DNA from: Methanobrevibacter sp. TMH8
GTDB taxonomy: Archaea; Methanobacteriota; Methanobacteria; Methanobacteriales; Methanobacteriaceae
Assembly: GCF_020148105.1 (NCBI RefSeq)
Contig: NZ_JAHLZE010000020.1
Span: 1-64,000 of the forward strand
Length of the DNA: 64,000 nucleotides
Direction of reading: 5' to 3'
Part shown: positions 51,721 to 61,639 of the stretch, piece by piece
How positions within the stretch are numbered: position 1 is the first letter of the stretch
Layout: each line of letters begins with the position of its first letter
Notes under the pieces: model-generated
Databases searched by the model: none
Seen by the model: the letters and a program-made list of their open reading frames with translations, nothing else
Told to the model about the DNA's origin: nothing
Made by a program: the position numbers and the translations under genes

Positions 51721-52071
51721 ATGATACCTGGTATGAGTCCTAAACAAATGAAGCAGATGGAAAGACAGATGAAAAAAATGGGAATGGATATGAAAGACCT
51801 TCCTGGAGTAAAAGAAGTTATTATTCGTTTTGAAGATAAAGAACTTGTTATTCCTGATGCTGAAGTAAACCTTATGAATGTTATGGGTCAAGAAACTTAT
51901 CAAATTACAGGAAATGCAGTTGAAGTAGAATTGAATGGAGAAATTGAGATTCCTGATGAAGATATTGAGATGGTTGCAAACCAAGCAGGAGTCACTAAAG
52001 CTGATGCTGAAGAAGCACTTATTGCTACTAAAGGAGATTTAGCTGAAGCTATTTTAAAGTTAAGTCAATAA
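51721..52071 (+). CDS. nac: Nascent polypeptide-associated complex protein
   Basis: Archaeal NAC (116 residues) forms homodimers that bind ribosomes and emerging chains. The start MIPGMSPKQMKQMERQMKKM is typical. The NAC domain is about 30-75. The C-terminal UBA-like domain reads DIEMVANQAGVTKADAEEAL and ends AILKLSQ. The start is supported by AAGAGG. It appears monocistronic. Confidence 0.95.
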   Translation: MIPGMSPKQMKQMERQMKKMGMDMKDLPGVKEVIIRFEDKELVIPDAEVNLMNVMGQETYQITGNAVEVELNGEIEIPDEDIEMVANQAGVTKADAEEALIATKGDLAEAILKLSQ

Positions 52072-52191
52072 TTTGACTAAATGATTTATAAAAATAACTG
52101 CATTATATATAAAAATAATTTATAGCTATATTTATACTGTATTTATTATATTATACTATATTTATAAATAATTAATAAAAATGAGGAAATA

Positions 52192-52935
52192 ATGACTGTA
52201 ATTGCTCATATATCTGATCTTCATGTCAGTAACAATGCTTTTGATGATGAAGTATATTTAGAAGTTGTTAATCAAGTTAATGCTTTAGAACCTGATATGG
52301 TTATTGTAACAGGGGATATTACTGATCATGGTTATTATTCTGAATTTCATAAAGCTACAGAATATCTTTCTATGATTAATTATCCATTATTCGCTGTTCC
52401 AGGAAATCACGATGCTCGAAATGTTGGATATGAAACTTTTGAAGAATTAATCGGTGAACGAAGTTGGGTTTTAACTAAAGATGATAATTTAACTGTTGTT
52501 GGTCTTGATAGCAGCGGTCCTGATGTTGACAAGGGCCATATAGGTCGCCCCCAACAATTATGGATGGAAAATGAGCTTGATAAATCTTTAAACAATTCTA
52601 ATTTTTCTATTGTAGCCATGCACCATCATGTAATACCTGTTCCTAAAACTGGAAGAGAGAGAAATGTTTTATCTGATGCTGGAGATATTTTACAAAGTTT
52701 AATTAATCATGATGTAAATATGGTTATCTGTGGCCATAAACATGTTCCTCACCTTTGGAGAATGGAAAACACTTTGTTCATAAATGCAGGTTCTGTTTCA
52801 TCTATTAAATTACGTGGTAATGATAAAAATTCTTACAATACTTATCATATATCTGATAATCATATTGATGTTATTTTAAATCATATTAATGGTGAAAAAA
52901 TATTTTTAGGTAAATTCAATAGAGATCAGCTTTGA
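52192..52935 (+). CDS. Calcineurin-like metallophosphoesterase (CpdA-like)
   Basis: A 247-residue binuclear-metal phosphoesterase with the full motif set: AHISDLHVS, VTGDITDHG, VPGNHDAR, MHHHVIP and GHKHVPH. The arrangement is like class III cyclic nucleotide phosphodiesterases (CpdA), whose members also cleave other phosphodiesters, so the substrate is open. GAGGA before the ATG. An NYN-type RNase gene and a GGDD-palm membrane protein gene follow on the same strand. Confidence 0.88.
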   Translation: MTVIAHISDLHVSNNAFDDEVYLEVVNQVNALEPDMVIVTGDITDHGYYSEFHKATEYLSMINYPLFAVPGNHDARNVGYETFEELIGERSWVLTKDDNLTVVGLDSSGPDVDKGHIGRPQQLWMENELDKSLNNSNFSIVAMHHHVIPVPKTGRERNVLSDAGDILQSLINHDVNMVICGHKHVPHLWRMENTLFINAGSVSSIKLRGNDKNSYNTYHISDNHIDVILNHINGEKIFLGKFNRDQL

Positions 52936-53332
52936 AATTAGTTTTTATCTATTTTATCTATTTTGTTATTTTTATTACTTTTTCACTTTTTATTTTTTAA
53001 TTTTATTAGTTTTATTACTTTTATTATTTTTATTAGTTTTATCAGCTTTATTTTTCAGCTGCTATCATTTGTACTAAATTTTCATTTTTATTTTAAAATT
53101 ATCATTTTAATTATTTTATTAATTTCTTTGTCTATTTTTTTATTTATTTTATTAATAATCATTATAAAACTACTTAATTATTGTTTTTTATGATATTTTG
53201 TAGTAAAATTTAAATATATGTTTAACTCTTATATTATTATCATAGAAATTATAGGAAATTAATTCTATTGAAATTCTATTTAATTTAATTTAATTATTAT
53301 CTAATCATTGATTAATTTAAGCTGGTGGTAGT
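52936..53332. other. T-rich intergenic region
   Basis: A 200-base T-rich tract (52945-53170) gives an accidental 76-codon open frame of almost only Phe, Ile and Leu; I treat it as a terminator region and not a gene. The end holds GGTGG at 53324-53328, the ribosome-binding site for the next gene. Confidence 0.55.
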
Positions 53333-54373
53333 TTGAAAGTTGTTATAGATGGATCTAATGTAGCACACTTTGGAAAAGAAGATGATTCTCCTCCTAAATT
53401 GAGTAATATTCTCTCTGCAGTGAAAGCTTTAGAAGATAGGGGGGATGACTTTGTTATTATAGCTGATGCTTCACTTAAACACGGGATTGATGATAAAGAG
53501 AAATATAATCATCTAGTTGAAGAAGAAGCTATTGAAGAAGTTCCAGCTGGAAATAATGCAGATCATTTTATACTAGAATTATCTGAAGAAGAAAATGCAA
53601 AAATTCTTTCAAATGACATGTTTAGAGAATTTAATGATGAATTTAAAGATATTCAAAGTAGAAGACTGCCTTTTTCTTTTGAAGGCGAAGATATAGTTAT
53701 TGGTGAATCTAAAAAACCAAAAAAAGATAAGAATATTCTCCAACATATTTGTGAAGATATCTTAATTGCTATTGAGCGTAAACGTTGGGAAATTTATAAA
53801 GGAAAGGAAGGTATTGAGTTTACTCCACTTAATATAGCTAAAGAATCTATTATTCGGATGGATAAATCTCAGCATGATGGGGTTGGGAATAAAATTGAAG
53901 GATTGTTTTCTAAATTACCTATGTTTGATAAAGTAATGGATATGGTTGAAAATGTCGAAACTTCTGCACCTTATGTTATTTTTGTTTTAGTTCATCCAAA
54001 AGACTATAAAGAAGCTGTAAAAAGTGCAGGAAATATTTCTGTTACAATAGCTGATAGATTAAGGCTAAATAAACGACCTCTTATAGCTGTTAGAAATGAT
54101 CTTTTTATGAAGCCTGGAAGTTTTGAATTGAATATCTTATATTCCGATGAAGTTGAAGAAGAGGCACCTTTCAATGTAGAAATCAAGATTAATCAACATG
54201 ATGAAGTATTTATTAAGAAAAATTCTAGAAATATAGCTAGTACTGTAGCTGGAAGAATGGGATCTTGGAAATTTCCATTTGTTGCTGTTAAACCAGATAT
54301 TATTTTAGAAAAACCTGGTGAATTTGAAACATTTCTTGATAAAAATGAAAAATATGGAAAAAAAGATGAATAA
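53333..54373 (+). CDS. NYN/Zc3h12a-like RNase with repeated C-terminal domain
   Basis: A 346-residue protein starting at TTG after GGTGG. The N-terminal NYN (PIN-like) domain (1-130) has VVIDGSNVAHFG, DFVIIADASLK and KILSNDMFREF, with Asp residues (D5, D45, D95) suited to a Mg-dependent RNase site. A helical linker (135-205) follows. Residues 212-266 and 278-333 are a clear internal repeat: both begin AP(Y/F) and end PGxFE, sharing NIxxTxAxRM/L, KxP and AVxxD. I do not recognise the repeat. RNA cleavage is inferred from the fold. Confidence 0.75.
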   Translation: MKVVIDGSNVAHFGKEDDSPPKLSNILSAVKALEDRGDDFVIIADASLKHGIDDKEKYNHLVEEEAIEEVPAGNNADHFILELSEEENAKILSNDMFREFNDEFKDIQSRRLPFSFEGEDIVIGESKKPKKDKNILQHICEDILIAIERKRWEIYKGKEGIEFTPLNIAKESIIRMDKSQHDGVGNKIEGLFSKLPMFDKVMDMVENVETSAPYVIFVLVHPKDYKEAVKSAGNISVTIADRLRLNKRPLIAVRNDLFMKPGSFELNILYSDEVEEEAPFNVEIKINQHDEVFIKKNSRNIASTVAGRMGSWKFPFVAVKPDIILEKPGEFETFLDKNEKYGKKDE

Positions 54374-54641
54374 AATATAAGAATATAAATAAGATGATAA
54401 TAAGATTAAATATTTCTAAATATTTTCATGAATTATCATATTTAATATATTTAATATATTTAACATATTTAAAATAATTGACATATTTAAAATAATTTAT
54501 AAATTTATATAATTAATTAAAAAATATTTATATAAATTATATTTTTAGCATAAAAATAGGGTTTATAAAAATTTCTAAATATTATTAACATCTATTATTA
54601 ATTAACATAAAAATTTCAGATTTATAAAAGGAGGGAATAAA

Positions 54642-55847
54642 ATGGCTGGTAATGGATTAACTAGAGCTTTATTTAAATTTTTAACTAAACATGAAATTAT
54701 AAGTATTGGTACTAAATATTACCCAACAACTCCTTTAGAAACTGAATATGTTGAAATGTTTAACTATACTCAAACTATGCTCATGGAGATTGAAAAAGCT
54801 GAAATTACTACTGATAGTATCTTTTACAATCTTTTAAGAGATGTTGGTGCAGAAAATATCCCTGAAAAACATAATTTTTATGAGTTAAAACCAGCTGAAA
54901 ATAAGATAGAAGAATATGCTCTTGTAAGTAATATTATAATGGGTAGTGATCGTTATCTATATGTTGAACTTTCTAACTCTAGTAAAATTATAAATCAGTT
55001 CTCTAGAATTATTATTGAAGAAAAAGGGGAAATTATAGAACAAAGTTCAACTGAAATTGTTTCAAAACTCCTTTCCAAAAATGATGCTATTAGAGTAGCT
55101 ATTAAAATGATTGGTATTGGTCTTGATTATGGTTTAAATGTTCGTGCAGCTGTTGGAATGACAGGTGCTGCGGCTATTGAACGTTCTATTAATCTTACTA
55201 AAGAAGTTGGAGATGATTCTGGAGTAGGTTTTACCAAACTTGGTGGGGAATATGCTCTTACTTTTGATTCTAACTTTATAAGTTCAACAGCTACTCCTCC
55301 AGAACTTCAAAATTATTTATTCATTGATGTAATCGATTCAACTAAATTCATCGATGATTATGGTCGAGATAAATTAGTGGAATTAATGACTGGTGTTAAA
55401 AATTTCATGGAAATTGAATGTAATGGTAAAATTGAAGGATATAGGGAAGGTGGAGATGATCTTATTGCTCGTTTCCCTAGTAAAGATTTAGCTATTAGGG
55501 CAGGTCTTGATACTGCATGGTATATTCTCAATAATGGTGCTAAAATTAGGGCAGGTATTGGAAAAAGCAGAAGAGAAGCAGGAGAAAGAGCTCAATTAGC
55601 TGATGAGATTAAAATTACAAATCCATTATCTCTTGTTATTTTTGAGATGGCTAATGGTCTTTATGCTTATTATATTCCTTCAGAATTCTTTAGAACTGTT
55701 CTCAATTTATTCTTAAACAAAAAAGCAAAATTAATTGGAATATTTATTTTAGTATTCATAGCTGTTTACTTCATGACTATTTTAGGATACTGGGAATATA
55801 GTTTTATAGTGGTAATTTTAGCAGCTATATATGCTTTAGCTTCTTAA
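54642..55847 (+). CDS. Membrane-anchored GGDD palm-domain protein
   Basis: A 401-residue protein with two related palm-like halves. Half 1 (about 105-190) has YLYVELSNSSKI and ends VRAAVGMTGAAAIERS. Half 2 (about 225-325) has YLFIDVIDSTKF, then GGDD at 270-273, then IRAGIGKSRREAGERAQLADE. Asp229/232 and the GGDD acids are placed as in GGDEF, Cas10-type and GTP cyclohydrolase III (MJ0145) palms. The late RAGIG...LAD word is especially like GTP cyclohydrolase III. Two membrane spans (about 364-400) end the protein. A nucleotide cyclase or cyclohydrolase activity is inferred. AGGAGGG before the ATG. Confidence 0.7.
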   Translation: MAGNGLTRALFKFLTKHEIISIGTKYYPTTPLETEYVEMFNYTQTMLMEIEKAEITTDSIFYNLLRDVGAENIPEKHNFYELKPAENKIEEYALVSNIIMGSDRYLYVELSNSSKIINQFSRIIIEEKGEIIEQSSTEIVSKLLSKNDAIRVAIKMIGIGLDYGLNVRAAVGMTGAAAIERSINLTKEVGDDSGVGFTKLGGEYALTFDSNFISSTATPPELQNYLFIDVIDSTKFIDDYGRDKLVELMTGVKNFMEIECNGKIEGYREGGDDLIARFPSKDLAIRAGLDTAWYILNNGAKIRAGIGKSRREAGERAQLADEIKITNPLSLVIFEMANGLYAYYIPSEFFRTVLNLFLNKKAKLIGIFILVFIAVYFMTILGYWEYSFIVVILAAIYALAS

Positions 55848-56286
55848 TTTATTTAATTCATTAATTTATTTTATAATTTTTTTAGCATTTATTATTTTTA
55901 ATATTTGCAGAATTTTTACTATTTTAACTATTTTTATTATTTATATTATTTTTAGCTTTCTATTCTATATATCTATTTTTATTTTCCTTTTTTCTTTTTT
56001 ATTTCATTAATTTAACTATTAAAAATAATTTTATATGTATCATATAGATTTTAAATATTTAATAAAAATATATAAAATATTATAAAAATAAACTATTTTG
56101 TTTTATTTTTTTTGAATTTTAATTTATTTTGTTTTTGATTTTATATATTTTCTATACAATATTTTAGTTTTTTTAGTTTTTTTAGTATTATTGTTTAATA
56201 TTTATTAGATAAATCTTGTTTTTATGTATATTGTTTAATAATCGTTTTATATTTTATAATTTTTTTTAGAAAAAATCAATTTTTTC
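55848..56286. other. T-rich intergenic region upstream of nif promoter
   Basis: T-tracts after the GGDD gene (55850-56000) can terminate it. The rest is AT-rich with TTTTTTTAG triplets at 56165-56190. No gene was found. The nif control elements follow from 56287. Confidence 0.5.
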
Positions 56287-56301
56287 TGATAATTGTTATC
56301 A
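56287..56301 (+). promoter_or_regulatory. Palindrome upstream of nif TATA box
   Basis: TGATAA-TTG-TTATCA, a perfect 6-bp inverted repeat ending 6 bases before the TATA box, placed where an activator or BRE-region regulator would bind. Confidence 0.5.
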
Positions 56302-56307
56302 TAAAAC

Positions 56308-56318
56308 TTATATATAAT
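56308..56318 (+). promoter_or_regulatory. TATA box of the nif operon
   Basis: TTATATATAAT. Transcription should start around 56336-56340, inside the operator, leaving a leader of about 200 bases before nifH. Confidence 0.7.
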
Positions 56319-56335
56319 GAACTTTAATATAATTA

Positions 56336-56364
56336 AGTAGGAATACGGAAACCGTTTTCCTACT
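56336..56364 (+). promoter_or_regulatory. NrpR-type nif operator and enclosing palindrome
   Basis: GGAA-ACCGTT-TTCC at 56347-56360 fits the GGAA-N6-TTCC operator of the methanogen nitrogen repressor NrpR. It sits in a larger inverted repeat, AGTAGGAATACGG / CCGTTTTCCTACT (12 of 13 matches, 3-base centre), starting at the expected transcription start, where a bound repressor blocks RNA polymerase. A second GGAA (56340-56343) offers an alternative half-site. Confidence 0.8.
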
Positions 56365-56518
56365 ATCAAATATTATCAAATATATTTAATAATTATATTT
56401 TTGTGATTATGTTATTGGAATAAATATAATTGGGATAAATATGATTGGATTTAAATTTCATAATTGAAATAAAACCTATTTAAATATATTTGTATCTATA
56501 TTTGCTAAATAAAATTAA

Positions 56519-57376
<858 letters not shown>

Positions 57377-57433
57377 TTTGAGTTACAATATAATTAATTC
57401 TTAAGTTTAATTTTATTAGGAGAGTATTATATA

Positions 57434-57751
57434 ATGAAAATGATTCGAGCCATAGTGAGGCCTGAAAAGATAGAACGTGTTGTAGATGCATTAGATGAAG
57501 CCGGATTTGTTGCGTTTACAAAAATAGATGTTATAGGAAGAGGTAAACAAAAAGGAATTCATCAAAACAATATTAACTATGATGAGTTGCCTAAGAGAAT
57601 GATCATGTTGGTTACAGAAGATGAGTTTATTGATCCTGCTGTAGATGTAATAACAGAATCAGCTTTCACTGGTAATTATGGTGATGGTAAAATATTTGTA
57701 AGTCCGGTTGAAGAAGTTTATACTGTGAGGACAAGATCTAAGGGAATATAA
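57434..57751 (+). CDS. nifI1: Nitrogen regulatory PII protein NifI1
   Basis: A GlnB-like protein of 105 residues that with NifI2 binds the nitrogenase and shuts it off when fixed nitrogen rises, with 2-oxoglutarate and ATP relieving it. PII traits: MKMIRAIVRPEKIERVVDAL at the start, VIGRGKQKG, and TGNYGDGKIFVSPVEEVYTV near the end. The T-loop is short (HQNNINYDELPKR), as in NifI1. It lies between nifH and nifD, the standard place in methanogens. AGGAGAG precedes the ATG. Confidence 0.95.
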   Translation: MKMIRAIVRPEKIERVVDALDEAGFVAFTKIDVIGRGKQKGIHQNNINYDELPKRMIMLVTEDEFIDPAVDVITESAFTGNYGDGKIFVSPVEEVYTVRTRSKGI

Positions 57752-57792
57752 AATCAAAATATGATTTTTATGAAATTAATTCGATTCTATAA

Positions 57793-57889
57793 GATTTAGT
57801 TAGGATTTAGTTAGGATTTATTTAGGATTTAATTAATATTTGATCATGATTTAATTAGGATTTAGGTTATAATATGAAAGGGTTATAAT
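57793..57889 (+). repeat. 11-bp repeats and duplicated start region before nifI2
   Basis: GATTTAGTTAG-type units repeat in register at 57793, 57804, 57815, 57826, 57837 (degenerate), 57848 and 57859. Directly after, the 16 bases GGTTATAATATGAAAG occur twice (57865-57880 and 57881-57896), so a first ATG (57874) opens a 4-codon mini-ORF ending in TAA just before the true nifI2 start at 57890. Confidence 0.85.
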
Positions 57890-58258
57890 ATGAAAGAGAT
57901 ATTAGCAATTATCAGACCATCCATGATTGGTAAAACTAAAAAAGTTTTAGATGCATTAGGTTATCCTTCTTTAACAGCTATTAGTGCTGTAGGTAGAGGT
58001 AAACAAAAATCATTTATAGATGAGGTTGTAATTGTCAAAAACAATGATGAATTGAGACACTATGATGATCAGATGAGATATGTCCCAAAAAGGATGATTT
58101 CATTGGTCATTCCTGCTGAAGATGTTGATTTGGTTGTAGAAGCAATAATGAAGGTTAATTCAACTGGAGCTTATGGTGATGGTAAGATTTTTGTTTGTCC
58201 AATAGACAATTCTATTAGAGTAAGAAACAAGGATGAAGGTGTAGAGGCAATACTTTAA
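57890..58258 (+). CDS. nifI2: Nitrogen regulatory PII protein NifI2
   Basis: Second PII-type subunit (122 residues) of the NifI1-NifI2 switch; it senses 2-oxoglutarate. PII traits: MKEILAIIRPSMIGKTKKVL, AVGRGKQKS, and TGAYGDGKIFVCPIDNSIRV. The longer T-loop (SFIDEVVIVKNNDELRHYDD) is typical of NifI2. It is separated from nifI1 by 138 bases holding tandem repeats. The first ATG at 57874 is out of frame and is not the start. nifD follows after 79 bases. Confidence 0.94.
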   Translation: MKEILAIIRPSMIGKTKKVLDALGYPSLTAISAVGRGKQKSFIDEVVIVKNNDELRHYDDQMRYVPKRMISLVIPAEDVDLVVEAIMKVNSTGAYGDGKIFVCPIDNSIRVRNKDEGVEAIL

Positions 58259-58337
58259 ATAGACCATAATTAATCATGGAAATTATTATGAATCATTATA
58301 AAGTATTAGGAAGTATTATGAGATTAGGAGATTTTTA

Positions 58338-59855
58338 ATGCCACATAAACTATTTAAAGTTGATAAAGAGATACCTGAGAGAGAAAAACATGTTTATGTA
58401 AAACATTGTTCTGATGAAGATAATGAAATTGACTGCAATAAAAGTACAATACCTGGCTGTATGACTGAGAGAGGTTGTGTTTATGCAGGCTCAAAAGGAG
58501 TTATAACTGGAGCTATAAAAGATGTTGTCCATGTAGTCCACTCTCCAGTTGGTTGTACAACTTATGGGGGAGGAGCTAAGAGATATCCATCACAACCAAA
58601 GCTACCTGATGGAAGTGAATTTCCAATAGAAAGCTTTAATTTAAAATATATCTGTGGTACAGATTTAAAAGAGTCTGATGTTGTTTTTGGAGGAATGAAA
58701 AAGCTAAAACAAGCTGTTATAGATGCATATAAAGAATTTCCATTTGCAACAGCTATCTATTGTCATGCTACCTGTACAACTGGTTTGATTGGTGATGACA
58801 TGGATGCTGTTGCAAAAGAATTGACCGATGAGCTAGGGATTGATGTTATTGCATTTAACACTCCTGGATTTGCAGGACCTTCTCAATCAAAAGGACATCA
58901 TATAACAAATGACACAATGTTTGATTTAATGGTTGGAACAAAAGAACCTCCAAAAGAAACAGACTTTGATGTTAATTTAATTGGAGAATATAATATTGAT
59001 GGTGATTTATGGCTTATTGAGGAATATTTAAATGAAATGGGAGTAAATGTTTTATCAAGGTTCACAGGAGATTCTTCTCATGATGAGATATGTTTTATGC
59101 ATAAAGCAAAGCTAAATTTAGTTAGATGTCAAAGATCTGCAACTTACATAGCTGATCTCATCGAAGAAAAGTATGGAACTCCATATATTAAGGTGGACTT
59201 CTTTTCTACTGAATATTGTGCTGATAACCTCAGACTTATTGGTAAACACTTTGGTTTAGAAGAAGAAGCTGAAAAGGTCATAAAAAAACATTTAGATAAA
59301 GTAGCTCCTGATTTGGAATTTTATAAAGAGAAATTAAAAGGTAAAAAAGTGTGGATATTTTCTGGAGGTCCGAAAAGTTGGCATTTATCTATTCCTCTTG
59401 AAAAAGAACTAGGAATGGAGGTTACAGCTGTTGCATCTCAGTTTGAACATGAAGAAGGTTATAAAAAAATGAAAGAAAGAGTTAAAGAAGGAGTGACTAT
59501 CTTAGATGATCCTAATTCATTGGAACTTGAAGAAATGATAGAGTTAGATAAACCAGATATTATATTAGCTGGTATAAAAGAGAAATATTTAGCTTATAAA
59601 TATGGGGTGCCTTCTATAATGATACATTCATATGAAAATGGTCCTTATATCGGATTTGAAGGATTTTTAAACTTAGCTAAAGATTTGTATGCAAATATCT
59701 ATAATCCTGTATGGAATATGTTAGAATTTGAAGGGTTTAATGAATCTGAGAAAAATAAAGAAAATATTAAAGAAAATATTAAGGAAGATATTAAAGAAGT
59801 TGATTTAGAAAAAGAAGCTGAATTTGGAGATAGTGGATTGGAGGTAGGTAAATGA
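58338..59855 (+). CDS. nifD: Nitrogenase MoFe protein alpha chain NifD
   Basis: Holds the FeMo-cofactor and half of the P-cluster. P-cluster Cys are C47 (RGCVYAG), C73 (SPVGCTTY) and C146 ([12 protein letters not shown]). Cofactor ligands are C264 ([11 protein letters not shown]) and H430 ([10 protein letters not shown]). The substrate-path Gln and His lie in [13 protein letters not shown] holds the homocitrate-region Lys. At 505 residues it is full length plus a charged tail (about 470-505) made of [14 protein letters not shown] repeats, absent from usual NifD. It overlaps nifK by ATGA. Mo-type rather than V/Fe-type is inferred from nifEN context. Confidence 0.95.
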   Translation: MPHKLFKVDKEIPEREKHVYVKHCSDEDNEIDCNKSTIPGCMTERGCVYAGSKGVITGAIKDVVHVVHSPVGCTTYGGGAKRYPSQPKLPDGSEFPIESFNLKYICGTDLKESDVVFGGMKKLKQAVIDAYKEFPFATAIYCHATCTTGLIGDDMDAVAKELTDELGIDVIAFNTPGFAGPSQSKGHHITNDTMFDLMVGTKEPPKETDFDVNLIGEYNIDGDLWLIEEYLNEMGVNVLSRFTGDSSHDEICFMHKAKLNLVRCQRSATYIADLIEEKYGTPYIKVDFFSTEYCADNLRLIGKHFGLEEEAEKVIKKHLDKVAPDLEFYKEKLKGKKVWIFSGGPKSWHLSIPLEKELGMEVTAVASQFEHEEGYKKMKERVKEGVTILDDPNSLELEEMIELDKPDIILAGIKEKYLAYKYGVPSIMIHSYENGPYIGFEGFLNLAKDLYANIYNPVWNMLEFEGFNESEKNKENIKENIKEDIKEVDLEKEAEFGDSGLEVGK

Positions 59856-61273
59856 GTTCTGTAAATGTTATTCCAAGGGAGAGAAGTTTAATTGTCAACC
59901 CTCTTAAAACTTGTCAACCTCTTGGAGCTATGTATGCTGTTTTAGGTGTTGAAAAAGGAATACCAATGGTTCATGGTTCTCAAGGTTGTTCAAGTTTTGT
60001 AAGATATCATCTAGCTCGCCATTTCAGAGAACCTATTGAAATTGCGGTTTCATCACTTCACGAAGCTGCAGCTGTCTTCGGTGGAAGAAAAAACATTAAT
60101 ATGGGGATTAAAAATATAGCTTTAAGACTTAAACCAAATCTTATTGGAGCAATTACTACTTGTTCAAGTGAGATTATTGGTGATGATGTTTTTGGTTTTG
60201 TAGATACTACTAAAAGAGAACTTAAAGAAATGGTTGAAGAAGAGAAAGAAAAAGGAACAGAGGATAACTATCATGGAATTGATGAGATAGAAGTTATTCC
60301 AATCCCAACTCCAAGTTTTGTGGGAACTCATTATACTGGATATAATGTAGCTGTTAACTCACTTATTCAAAATGTTACAAAACCAAATGATGAAGAAAAT
60401 GGAAAAATTAATCTTATTCCAGGGTTACTTAATCCTGGAGATGTTAAAGAGCTAAAACATATTATGAATTCAGTTGGTATTGGCTATACAATGCTTACAG
60501 ATATTTCAGACGCATTTGATGCTCCAATAAGGCCAGATAAACAAAATTCTCCATTTTTCGCAAAAGGTGGAGTAACTGTTGAAGAAATTAGAGATAGCTC
60601 AAAAGCTTCTGGTTCAATAGCTATCTGTAAATATGCTAAATCAGGAGCTGAAACTCTTCAAAATACTCATAATGTTCCAGCTATCATAGATTCTCCTCCG
60701 ATTGGACTTAAGAATACTGATTTGTTTCTTAGAAATATTCAATCTCTCACAGATTGTGAAATTCCTGAAACTGTTCTTGATGAGCGAGGTTTACTTGTTG
60801 ATATGATGGCAGATGTTGCAGCAAGATATTTGTTTGATAGAAATGTTGCAATTTTTGGTGATCCTGATCAAGTAACTGGTCTTGCAAGATTGGTCGGTGA
60901 ATTGGGTATGGTTCCTAAAATGGTTTGTACTGGGGCTGATGAAGCGACTTTTCCAGAAGATATGGCTAAAATAGCTAAGGAAACAGGAGCTGAAATTGAT
61001 GTTTTAAATGATCAAGATATGAGAGCAGTTGAACTTTATGTTAAAGATAAAGAGAATGATATAGAATTAATGATTGGTAACTCTGATGGAAGATTCTTAT
61101 CATACGAAACAAAGATTCCACTCATTCGTTTTGGTTATCCTGTTTATGATAGAGTTGGCTATCATTCACATCCAATTGTAGGATATAGAGGAGCTAAACG
61201 TGTAACTGAAATGATAACTAATGCAGTTTTAGAGAAATATTATGAACCTACTCATTGGAAATTGCAACAATAG
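59852..61273 (+). CDS. nifK: Nitrogenase MoFe protein beta chain NifK
   Basis: Partner of NifD in the alpha2-beta2 MoFe protein. P-cluster Cys are C21 (LKTCQPLGA), C46 ([12 protein letters not shown]) and C104 ([12 protein letters not shown]). [11 protein letters not shown] carries the residue after the P-cluster Ser position. At 473 residues it is the short form without the N-terminal extension of Azotobacter NifK, as in methanogens. It overlaps the nifD stop, with GGAGGTAGG inside nifD as ribosome-binding site. A 366-base gap separates it from nifE. Confidence 0.96.
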   Translation: MSSVNVIPRERSLIVNPLKTCQPLGAMYAVLGVEKGIPMVHGSQGCSSFVRYHLARHFREPIEIAVSSLHEAAAVFGGRKNINMGIKNIALRLKPNLIGAITTCSSEIIGDDVFGFVDTTKRELKEMVEEEKEKGTEDNYHGIDEIEVIPIPTPSFVGTHYTGYNVAVNSLIQNVTKPNDEENGKINLIPGLLNPGDVKELKHIMNSVGIGYTMLTDISDAFDAPIRPDKQNSPFFAKGGVTVEEIRDSSKASGSIAICKYAKSGAETLQNTHNVPAIIDSPPIGLKNTDLFLRNIQSLTDCEIPETVLDERGLLVDMMADVAARYLFDRNVAIFGDPDQVTGLARLVGELGMVPKMVCTGADEATFPEDMAKIAKETGAEIDVLNDQDMRAVELYVKDKENDIELMIGNSDGRFLSYETKIPLIRFGYPVYDRVGYHSHPIVGYRGAKRVTEMITNAVLEKYYEPTHWKLQQ

Positions 61274-61639
61274 CTAATTTCATTGTTTTCTATTTTATAT
61301 TTTTCATTTTTTAATATTTTAATCATGGATTATATTTAGTTGTATAAATTAGTTATAAGTTGTATGAATTAGCTATACATTAGATATATATTACCTGTAT
61401 ATTAGCTTAAATTAGTTATAAATTAGTTATATGCTATTGGATATTATTATATACTATTATAAGTTAGTTCAAGTTGTTATTTGATATTATATGCTGTTAT
61501 TTATTATTAATTATTTATTATTATTAGAATTTGATAAAAATTTGTTGAGGTTATTTATAAAAATACATTGTTTTTTCATGAAATAATCATGAAATAATCA
61601 TTAAATTGTTAGGAAATATTTTTAGGAGATATTTGTTTT
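61274..61639 (+). other. Long gap between nifK and nifE
   Basis: No gene is visible. T-rich DNA directly after nifK (61282-61325) could partly terminate. Degenerate TTAGTTATA/TTAGCTATA words recur about eight times between 61335 and 61480, and TATATATTA at about 61384-61392 could be a TATA box. AGGAGATATT just before 61640 serves nifE. It may contain a separate promoter for nifEN. Confidence 0.5.

Noticed and set aside
52963-53193. A 76-codon open frame of almost only Phe, Leu and Ile, like a small membrane protein
   Set aside because: It lies in a T-rich terminator tract, has no ribosome-binding site, and its composition is what any T-rich sequence yields.
58338-61273. Reading nifDK as an alternative (V or Fe-only) nitrogenase
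   Set aside because: No vnfG/anfG gene lies between D and K, and nifE and nifN follow, which fits the Mo system; not fully excluded by eye.
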